Shown in pieces: positions 1-4,474 of a DNA stretch of 5,360 nt (positions within the stretch are counted from its first letter, which is position 1; each line of letters opens with the position of its first letter). The DNA lies in assembly GCA_964569055.1 (NCBI GenBank), contig CAZMSZ010000474.1, positions 1 through 5,360 of the forward strand, read 5' to 3'. Made by a program: the position numbers and the translations under genes. Origin of the DNA: JAWLGW01 sp964569055. Its GTDB lineage: Bacteria > Planctomycetota > J058. The notes under the pieces are model-generated. The model made no database searches, was not told the DNA's origin, and saw nothing but the letters and a program-made list of their open reading frames with translations.

Positions 1-65
1 CAAGGCGACAGCTCCCGACTCCGACTCCTCGCCGCGCTCCCTCACCGCGCGTCGCGCCGGGTAGC

Positions 66-71
66 TACAGT
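66..71 (+). promoter_or_regulatory. -10-like hexamer TACAGT, possible leaderless start of the FAD oxidase gene
   Basis: TACAGT matches the sigma70 -10 consensus TATAAT at 4 of 6 positions and is conspicuous in GC-rich surroundings. Its last base lies 7 nt before ATG 79, so transcription would begin at or next to the A of that ATG. No Shine-Dalgarno sequence precedes either ATG 79 or GTG 70, which agrees with a leaderless message. No convincing -35 is seen near 42-49 (TCACCG at best). Bases 1-65 otherwise hold nothing I recognise. Confidence 0.3.
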
Positions 72-78
72 GGCGCGC

Positions 79-1713
79 ATGCCGACCCACCGCGCCGTCG
101 CGCGTCCGCCGCGCGAGCTGGTCGTCCGTCCGCGGACGATCGAGGATCCCGACGAGCTCGCCACCTACCTGACCGACGCCTCGCGCTACCCGGGCGGGAC
201 GACGCCGCGGCTGTACCGGCCGACCTCGGAGGGGGAGGTCGCGTGGGTGGTCCGCAACGAGCCGCGCGTGCTCGCGATCGGGGCGCAGTCCTCGCTCACG
301 GGGGGCGGCGTGCCGCGGGGGGAGGCGCTGCTCGCGACCGCGGGGCTCGACGCGATCGGGCCGCTGGTGGGCGACCGGGTGCGGGTCGGGGCGGGGGTGC
401 CGCTGGTGACCCTGCAGCAGGTCCTGAGCGAGCAGGGCGCGTTCTACCCGCCGGCGCCCACGTTCCTGGGCGCGCTGGTGGGCGGGACCGTCAGCACCAA
501 CGCGGCCGGCGCGGCGACCTGGAAGTACGGGACGACCCGCGACTGGGTCGAGGCGCTGAGCGTGGTGCTCGCGAGCGGTGACGTGCTCGAGGTGCGGCGC
601 GGCGAGGTGCTGGCCGGGCCCCTCGGCGGCGGCGACGGCCGCGAGGGCTTCGAGATCGAGCTCCCCTCGGGCGAGGTGCTGCGGGTCCCGGTGCCCGGCT
701 ACCGCATGCCCGACGTGCCCAAGCGCTCGGCGGGGTATCACGCCGAGCCGGGCATGGACCTCGTCGACCTGTTCGTGGGCTCGGAGGGCACGCTGGGCGT
801 CGTGACCGAGGTCGAGCTGCGCGTGCTCACGGGGGCGCCGCCGCTCCTGATCGCGCTGGCGCCGCTGCGCGACGAGGCGCGCGGGCTCGAGCTGGTGGAG
901 CGGCTGCGGGAGGCGTCGCGCCGGACGTGGGCCAGCGGCGAGCGGGCGGGGCTCGACGTGCGGGCGATCGAGAGCATGGACCGGCGCTGCCTCGAGCTGC
1001 TGCGCGCCGACGGCGAGGACCGCCGCTGCGGGGTCACGCTCCCCGAGGACGCGCAGCTCCTGCTGTTGATCCAGCTCGAGCTGCCGGCCGAGCTCGACGC
1101 GGCGGCGGCCCTCGAGGCCTACGCCCTCGGCGAGTCGCTGGGCGAGCTGGGCGACACGCCGATCGCCCGGCTGCTCGAGCTGTTGGCCGAGTTCGAGGCG
1201 CAGGACGAGTGCGAGCTGGCGCTCCCCGGCGACCGCGCGCGCGCCGAGCAGCTGCTGGCGCTGCGCGAGGCGGTGCCGATGTGCGTCAACCACCGCGTGC
1301 GCGACGCGCAGCGCGACGTCGACCCCGGGATCCAGAAGGTCGCGGCCGACATGATCGTGCCGTTCGAGCGGTTCGGCGAGGCGCTCGCCGCCTACCGCGC
1401 GGAGCTGGGCGGGCGCGGCCTCGACGTCGCGATCTGGGGGCACATCTCCGACGGCAACGTCCACCCCAACGTGATCCCGCGGGCGCGGGTCGACGTGGAG
1501 CGCGGCTACGAGGGGATCCTGGCCTGCGGGCGCGCGGTGGCGCGGCTGGGCGGCTGCCCCCTCTCCGAGCACGGCACCGGGCGCAACGCGGTCAAGCAGG
1601 CGCTGTTGCGCGAGCTGTACGGCGAGGAGGGCCTCGACGCCATGCGCGCGGTGAAGCGCGCGCTCGACCCGGCCTGGAAGCTCGCGCCCGGCGTGCTGTT
1701 CCCCGCCGAGTAG
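79..1713 (+). CDS. FAD-linked 2-hydroxyacid oxidase/dehydrogenase (GlcD / D-lactate dehydrogenase type)
   Basis: Predicted flavoprotein of the VAO/PCMH fold that oxidises a 2-hydroxyacid such as D-lactate, glycolate or D-2-hydroxyglutarate to the 2-oxoacid; the exact substrate cannot be read from sequence. Numbered from ATG 79 (544 aa), the FAD domain shows GAQSSLTGG at 68-76, GALVGGTVSTNAAG at 131-144, KYG at 149-151, KRSAGY at 215-220 and GSEGTLG at 234-240. The C-terminal FAD-oxidase domain shows REAVP at 396-400, K420 and D424 in a KVAADMIVP stretch, GHISDGNVH at 454-462 and EHGTG at 497-501. The His-x6-His and Glu-His elements match the metal/substrate site of D-2-hydroxyacid dehydrogenases, so the active site looks intact. 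There is no signal peptide and no C-terminal Cys-rich Fe-S domain, so the electron acceptor is unknown. An in-frame GTG at 70 would add three residues, but it overlaps a -10-like hexamer (66-71) and has no ribosome site, so I prefer ATG 79. No GlcE/GlcF partner gene is visible. Confidence 0.9.
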   Translation: MPTHRAVARPPRELVVRPRTIEDPDELATYLTDASRYPGGTTPRLYRPTSEGEVAWVVRNEPRVLAIGAQSSLTGGGVPRGEALLATAGLDAIGPLVGDRVRVGAGVPLVTLQQVLSEQGAFYPPAPTFLGALVGGTVSTNAAGAATWKYGTTRDWVEALSVVLASGDVLEVRRGEVLAGPLGGGDGREGFEIELPSGEVLRVPVPGYRMPDVPKRSAGYHAEPGMDLVDLFVGSEGTLGVVTEVELRVLTGAPPLLIALAPLRDEARGLELVERLREASRRTWASGERAGLDVRAIESMDRRCLELLRADGEDRRCGVTLPEDAQLLLLIQLELPAELDAAAALEAYALGESLGELGDTPIARLLELLAEFEAQDECELALPGDRARAEQLLALREAVPMCVNHRVRDAQRDVDPGIQKVAADMIVPFERFGEALAAYRAELGGRGLDVAIWGHISDGNVHPNVIPRARVDVERGYEGILACGRAVARLGGCPLSEHGTGRNAVKQALLRELYGEEGLDAMRAVKRALDPAWKLAPGVLFPAE

Positions 1714-1721
1714 GCGCTCCG

Positions 1722-1749
1722 TTGTCGACCGCCCCGCGGTCCTTACAAT
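1722..1749 (+). promoter_or_regulatory. sigma70-type promoter of the lipoprotein gene
   Basis: TTGTCG (1722-1727) and TACAAT (1744-1749) are separated by 16 bp. The -10 matches consensus at 5 of 6 positions and the -35 has the TTG core. Initiation about 7 nt downstream would give a leader of about 16 nt that just contains the ribosome site at 1760-1766. The promoter lies wholly in the gap after the FAD oxidase stop codon, so the lipoprotein gene need not be co-transcribed with its upstream neighbour. Confidence 0.5.
1727..1741. repeat. 15-bp inverted repeat inside the promoter spacer
   Basis: GACCGC, a CCC spacer and GCGGTC form a perfect 6-bp dyad with a 3-nt centre. It starts on the last base of the -35 hexamer (1727) and ends just before the -10 hexamer at 1744. 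It could be an operator for a repressor occluding the promoter. Alternatively, as RNA, it could be a small terminator hairpin for the upstream FAD oxidase gene (14 nt after its stop), although no run of U follows. In such GC-rich DNA a 6-bp dyad can also arise by chance. Confidence 0.3.
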
Positions 1750-1759
1750 CTTCGCCGTC

Positions 1760-1766
1760 AGGAGGT
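1760..1766 (+). promoter_or_regulatory. Shine-Dalgarno AGGAGGT that fixes the GTG start at 1772
   Basis: AGGAGGT is a near-perfect anti-16S match placed 5 nt before GTG 1772. It selects this GTG as the start; the resulting protein begins with a well-formed lipoprotein signal peptide, which independently supports the choice. Confidence 0.8.
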
Positions 1767-1771
1767 GCCCC

Positions 1772-2533
1772 GTGACCGTCACCACCCGCGCCGCGCTCGC
1801 CGCGACGTTCGCGCTCCTCGCGCTGGCCGGCTGCAAGGGGCAGCCGGTGCCCGTGATCTTCGAGGGCATGGACCAGGTGCGCTACACGCGGTCGGTGCTC
1901 AAGGCGCGCGACGACACCGTCTACTCCTCGAACTACATCGACGCGATCGGCGGGTTCCGCCCCGGGACCGAGGCCAAGATCACGCTCTACAGCGCGGAGC
2001 GGATCGACCTCCTGCTCAACAAGCAGCCCCACCACATGTTCCCCTCCCAGGGGAGCTTCGACACCTCGCAGCCCCAGCGGTTCCTCGAGAAGTACTTCGT
2101 CGCCTCGCCCGAAGAGATCGGGCTCGACGCCAAGGGCGAGGTGCTCCAGGAGGCCGCCGCCGCGCCGCCGGAGGCCGCGGCCGCGGCCGGCGTGCCCGCC
2201 CCCGCCGACGACGGCGCGGGCGCGGCCGAGGCCGCGCCGGGGGAAGGGGTCCACGAGTTCCGCCTCGACAAGATGGCCGAGGCCACCCGGATCAGCGTCA
2301 TGCAGGGGCGCGTCGCGGTGGGCATGACCAAGCACGAGGTGTACATGGCGCTCGGCCCGCCCCTGCAGGTCGGCCACGATCAGTCGGCGATCAACCTGCC
2401 CCTCGAGGCGATCATGGGCTCGGACCGCTGGCTCTACTACGGCCACTGGGCGCAGCGCTCGCTCAGCTTCGGCCTGGGCGGCAAGCGCGTGCTCAACTTC
2501 TCGGGCGGCAAGCTGACCCACATGGAGAAGTAG
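1772..2533 (+). CDS. Predicted lipoprotein with Ala-rich linker and possible BamE/SmpA-like C-terminal domain
   Basis: The 253-aa product starts with a type II signal peptide: R6, a hydrophobic stretch at 7-17 and the lipobox L18-A19-G20-C21. It should therefore be cleaved before Cys21, lipidated and anchored in the envelope. Lys22 follows the cysteine, not an inner-membrane-retaining Asp. Residues 23-120 form a globular-looking region (NYIDAIGGFRPGTEAKITLYS near 54-74) that I do not recognise. Residues 127-159 are a low-complexity Ala/Pro/Glu/Gly linker. The C-terminal part has GRVAVGMTKHEVYMALGPP at 179-197, then WLYYG, LSFGLGGKRVLNF and a final GK. This spacing resembles BamE/SmpA-OmlA-like small beta domains (G-x-V-x-x-GM-[ST]-x-x-E-V-x-x-x-LG-x-P, then W-x-Y, then a strand). 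That assignment is tentative and no function should be assumed. The gene has its own promoter and a strong ribosome site. No outer-membrane assembly genes are nearby. Confidence 0.8.
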   Translation: MTVTTRAALAATFALLALAGCKGQPVPVIFEGMDQVRYTRSVLKARDDTVYSSNYIDAIGGFRPGTEAKITLYSAERIDLLLNKQPHHMFPSQGSFDTSQPQRFLEKYFVASPEEIGLDAKGEVLQEAAAAPPEAAAAAGVPAPADDGAGAAEAAPGEGVHEFRLDKMAEATRISVMQGRVAVGMTKHEVYMALGPPLQVGHDQSAINLPLEAIMGSDRWLYYGHWAQRSLSFGLGGKRVLNFSGGKLTHMEK

Positions 2534-2541
2534 CCGCGCGA

Positions 2542-2566
2542 GTCGCCGCGCCCTCCGCGGCGCGAC
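2542..2566 (+). terminator. GC hairpin after the lipoprotein gene (candidate terminator)
   Basis: CGCCGCG (2544-2550) pairs perfectly with CGCGGCG (2556-2562) around a 5-nt CCCTC loop. An alternative pairing, GTCGCCGCG with CGCGG...CGAC, uses a 2-nt bulge and gives 9 pairs. It begins 9 nt after the stop codon, the usual place for a terminator, but no U-tract follows (gatcgttgactt). It may act with Rho, stabilise the 3' end, or be incidental; it ends just upstream of the argG -35. Confidence 0.4.
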
Positions 2567-2571
2567 GATCG

Positions 2572-2599
2572 TTGACTTCCTCCGGCGCGAACCCATGAT
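2572..2599 (+). promoter_or_regulatory. sigma70-type promoter of argG
   Basis: TTGACT (2572-2577, 5 of 6 to consensus) and CATGAT (2594-2599, 4 of 6) are spaced by 16 bp. Initiation about 7 nt downstream gives a leader of about 20 nt before ATG 2626. I see no recognisable arginine-repressor box in or around it, but a degenerate one cannot be excluded by eye. Confidence 0.45.
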
Positions 2600-2625
2600 G
2601 TGCCGCCTTCCCTGGGAGGTGGCGC

Positions 2626-3867
2626 ATGTCCGGGACGGTCGTCCTCGCCTACTCGGGTGGCCTCGACACGAGCGTCATCCTGAAGTGGCTCAAGCTGAAG
2701 GGGTACTCGGTCATCGCCTACGTCGCGGACGTCGGCCAGGCCGACGACTTCGCGCAGGTCAAGCGCAACGCCGAGCGGACCGGCGCGGACGAGCTGGTGG
2801 TGCTCGACCTCAAGCGCGAGTTCGTGACCGACTACATCTTCCCGGCCGTGCGCGGCAACGCGGTCTACGAGGGGCGCTACCTGCTCGGCACCTCGCTGGC
2901 GCGCCCGCTGATCGCCAAGCACCAGGTCGCGGTGGCGCTCGAGAAGGGCGCGCAGTTCGTGGCCCACGGCGCGACCGGCAAGGGGAACGACCAGGTCCGC
3001 TTCGAGCTGGCCTACAAGGCGCTCGCGCCGCAGATCCGGATCATCGCGCCCTGGAAGGACCGCGAGTTCCTCGACGCGTTCAAGGGGCGCTCCGACCTGA
3101 TCCGCTTCGCCAAGGAGCAGGACATCCCGATCCCCGTCACGCTCGAGAAGCCCTACTCGAGCGACGAGAACCTCATGCACCGGAGCTACGAGTCGGGGCT
3201 GCTCGAGGACCCCGCCTTCCGCCCGGAGAAGGACATGTACACGCTCACGGTCGACCCGCGCGACGCGCCCGACCGCGAGACGCTGATCGAGATCGAGTTC
3301 AAGGACGGCACCCCGCAGCGCGTGAAGGACCTCGGCACCGGCCGCGAGGAGACCGACCCCTTGGCGCTGTTCGTGTTCCTCAACGAGCTGGGCGGGAAGA
3401 ACGGCATCGGCCGGGTCGACATCGTCGAGAACCGCTTCGTGGGGATCAAGTCGCGCGGCGTCTACGAGACCCCCGGCGGGACGATCCTCCACATCGCGCT
3501 GCGCGACCTCGAGGGGATCGCCATGGACAAGGAGGTCCAGCGCCTGCGCGACATGCTCTCGCCGAAGCTGGCGGAGATCATCTACAACGGCTTCTGGTTC
3601 AGCCCCGAGATGGACTTCCTCACGGCGGCGGTCAAGAAGAGCCAGGAGGTGATCGACGGGACGGTCACCCTCAGCCTCTACAAGGGCAGCGTCAAGCCGA
3701 CTGGCCGCACCTCGCCCAGCTCGCTCTACGACCAGGACCTCTCGTCCATGGACATCGAGGGCGGCTTCGACCAGACCGACTCCAAGGGCTTCATTCGGAT
3801 CAACGCCCTGCGCCTGCAGGCCCACCGCGTGATCCTCCAGAAGGCCCGCGAGGAAGGGCGGCGGTAG
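2626..3867 (+). CDS. argG: Argininosuccinate synthase
   Basis: Cytoplasmic enzyme joining citrulline and aspartate, with ATP cleaved to AMP and PPi, to form argininosuccinate in arginine biosynthesis. The 413-aa product is near the usual ~400. The N-type ATP PP-loop AYSGGLDTS lies at 8-16, followed by the nucleotide-domain motif ADVGQ at 34-38. EGRYLLGTSLARPLI at 82-96 and HGATGKGNDQVRFE at 114-127 are the family's citrulline/aspartate-binding signatures. SSDENL...RS at 178-187 and LLEDP just after it belong to the synthetase domain, and GFWFSPEMDFL and the SLYKGSVKPTGR region complete the C-terminal multimerisation domain. All recognisable catalytic segments are intact. ATG 2626 is supported by GGGAGGTGG at 2614-2622. 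argH is not adjacent in this window; the neighbours are unrelated, and the gene has its own promoter, so it appears to be expressed singly. The protein ends in a short basic tail (EEGRR), a minor extension. Confidence 0.97.
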   Translation: MSGTVVLAYSGGLDTSVILKWLKLKGYSVIAYVADVGQADDFAQVKRNAERTGADELVVLDLKREFVTDYIFPAVRGNAVYEGRYLLGTSLARPLIAKHQVAVALEKGAQFVAHGATGKGNDQVRFELAYKALAPQIRIIAPWKDREFLDAFKGRSDLIRFAKEQDIPIPVTLEKPYSSDENLMHRSYESGLLEDPAFRPEKDMYTLTVDPRDAPDRETLIEIEFKDGTPQRVKDLGTGREETDPLALFVFLNELGGKNGIGRVDIVENRFVGIKSRGVYETPGGTILHIALRDLEGIAMDKEVQRLRDMLSPKLAEIIYNGFWFSPEMDFLTAAVKKSQEVIDGTVTLSLYKGSVKPTGRTSPSSLYDQDLSSMDIEGGFDQTDSKGFIRINALRLQAHRVILQKAREEGRR

Positions 3868-3868
3868 G

Positions 3869-3900
3869 AGGAGGCGCTCGCCCTCGGGCGGCAGCCTCCT
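3869..3900 (+). terminator. Two-tier hairpin after argG (candidate terminator)
   Basis: AGGAGGC (3869-3875) pairs perfectly with GCCTCCT (3894-3900), and an inner stem CGCC (3879-3882) / GGCG (3887-3890) closes on a CTCG tetraloop, with a 3x3 internal loop between the stems. It begins 1 nt after the argG stop codon. No U-run follows; instead the hexamer repeat starts at its last base. It is likely part of the transcription barrier between the convergent argG and yraN-family genes. Confidence 0.45.
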
Positions 3901-3929
3901 TGCCCTTGCCCTTGCCCCTGCCCTTGCCC
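3900..3929. repeat. Tandem hexamer array (TTGCCC)5, G-quadruplex motif on the minus strand
   Basis: Five head-to-tail 6-bp units, with one base change (CTGCCC at 3918-3923). On the minus strand this reads as repeats of GGGCAA, with five or more runs of at least three G separated by 2-3 nt loops, and it continues into GGCGGG at the 3929-3934 side. That satisfies the canonical G3+N1-7 quadruplex pattern. It lies in the 98-bp gap between convergent genes. Transcripts of the minus-strand gene reading past their stop would carry it as an RNA G-quadruplex; argG transcripts would carry the C-rich strand. Simple tandem repeats of this kind may vary in copy number between strains. Confidence 0.85.
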
Positions 3930-3952
3930 GCCGTTCTTCGGCCTGAAAGCCG
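3930..3952 (-). terminator. Short alternative hairpins downstream of the yraN-family gene
   Basis: CGGC at 3939-3942 can pair either with GCCG at 3930-3933 (loop TTCTT) or with GCCG at 3949-3952 (loop CTGAAA). Both lie just past the minus-strand stop codon at 3966-3968 and just before the G-rich repeat as read on that strand. The stems are only 4 bp, so this is weak as a terminator alone; combined with the G-quadruplex motif it could help end minus-strand transcription. Confidence 0.25.
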
Positions 3953-3965
3953 TACGCGACAGCCC

Positions 3966-4349
3966 TTACAGCCAGTCCGCCCGGTAGGCGTCCTGGATCC
4001 AGAGCACGCGCGGCGGCCCGCCCGGGACGTCGCCGAGCGTGACCACGAACACGTCGAACCGCAGCCGGACGCGCTCGGGGTGCAGACCGCGCGCGGCGAG
4101 CCACTCGTGCGCGGTCGCCACCACCCGCCGCTGCTTGGTCCACCCCACCGCGCCGAGCCCCGTCTCGAGCGCGTGGCGCCTGCGCGCCTTCACCTCGCCG
4201 AAGGCGTAGCCCCCGCCGTGCTCGAGCACGAGGTCCACCTCGCCCTGCGCGCAGCGCACGTTGCGGTCGACGACCCGAGCTCCCGCCGCCTCGGCGTAGG
4301 CCGCGGCCGCCCGCTCGCCCCACGCCCCGCTCAACCCGCCGACCTTCAT
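3966..4349 (-). CDS. yraN: UPF0102 / YraN-family protein, endonuclease-like fold
   Basis: The 127-aa product matches the usual length (about 115-130) and motif order of the YraN family. G8-x2-GE12 opens the domain with Ala-rich helix 1. RN-x-R lies at 29-32, G36-E37-x-D39 and E52-V53-K54 form a PD-(D/E)XK-like metal site, K72 lies in the helix after it, and RFDV is at 97-100, ending in a conserved IQDAYR-type strand-helix. All putative catalytic acids and the lysine are present; the usual FVEVK strand reads FGEVK here. The family is widespread and often sits beside rnhB or the 16S methyltransferase rsmI, neither of which is here. Its biological role is not well defined, although the fold suggests DNA or RNA processing. 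ATG 4349 is preceded by AGGAGG (complement of 4354-4359) with a short 4-nt spacing. It converges on argG and diverges from the hydroxyacyl-CoA dehydrogenase gene. Confidence 0.9.
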   Translation of the reverse strand: MKVGGLSGAWGERAAAAYAEAAGARVVDRNVRCAQGEVDLVLEHGGGYAFGEVKARRRHALETGLGAVGWTKQRRVVATAHEWLAARGLHPERVRLRFDVFVVTLGDVPGGPPRVLWIQDAYRADWL

Positions 4350-4360
4350 CTCGCCTCCTC

Positions 4361-4374
4361 TCGCGCCAGCGCGA
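4361..4374. repeat. Perfect inverted repeat TCGCGC-CA-GCGCGA in the yraN-family leader
   Basis: A 6-bp perfect dyad with a 2-bp centre begins 2 bp beyond the yraN-family ribosome site (4354-4359), reading away from that gene. It could be an operator in the divergent control region or a small leader hairpin near the ribosome site. I found no convincing minus-strand -35/-10 pair in this gap, so the yraN-family promoter is not placed. Confidence 0.3.
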
Positions 4375-4415
4375 ACGAAACACGAACACCCTAACCCGCC
4401 CCACCGACGTTTCCC

Positions 4416-4440
4416 CGGGCGCTCGCCCGACGCCGAGCGC
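4416..4440. repeat. Overlapping inverted repeats upstream of the 3-hydroxyacyl-CoA dehydrogenase -10
   Basis: Two mutually exclusive dyads share sequence. CGGGCG-CT-CGCCCG occupies 4416-4429 (6-bp arms). GCGCTCG (4419-4425) matches CGAGCGC (4434-4440) across an 8-bp spacer, giving a 22-bp palindromic span. They occupy the place where a -35 would be, 6-18 bp upstream of the -10 at 4447. A dimeric regulator binding there would be positioned to control the gene, and TetR-type fatty-acid regulators often use such palindromes. This is inference only. Confidence 0.35.
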
Positions 4441-4446
4441 GGGGGC

Positions 4447-4452
4447 TATAAG
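4447..4452 (+). promoter_or_regulatory. -10 hexamer TATAAG of the 3-hydroxyacyl-CoA dehydrogenase gene
   Basis: TATAAG matches the -10 consensus at 5 of 6 positions in an otherwise G/C-only stretch. Initiation about 7 nt downstream gives a leader of about 16 nt that includes the ribosome site AGGAGG at 4464-4469. The expected -35 position (about 4424-4430) reads CGCCCGA, with no resemblance to TTGACA, so the promoter may be activator-dependent or intrinsically weak. Confidence 0.4.
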
Positions 4453-4474
4453 GGGGCCTCGCGAGGAGGCGGAC

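Noticed and set aside
14..26. Two tandem copies of CCGACT in the leading region
   Set aside because: Only two copies of a 6-mer in GC-rich DNA; no support as a regulatory repeat.
70..72. GTG at 70 as the start of the FAD oxidase
   Set aside because: It overlaps the -10-like TACAGT and lacks a ribosome site; ATG 79 loses only three non-conserved residues. It is not excluded.
1592..2596. A 334-codon minus-strand open frame opposite the lipoprotein gene
   Set aside because: Low-complexity Arg/Gly/Leu-rich shadow of the opposite strand; the plus-strand frame has a promoter, ribosome site and lipobox.
3900..3929. Possible CRISPR array
   Set aside because: Units are 6 bp with no spacers; it is a simple hexamer tandem repeat.
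2595..4394. A 599-codon open frame on the plus strand starting at ATG 2595, out of frame with argG
   Set aside because: Composition is Arg/Pro/Gly-rich with no motif, its start overlaps the argG -10, and the alternative frame encodes a complete, well-conserved ArgG.
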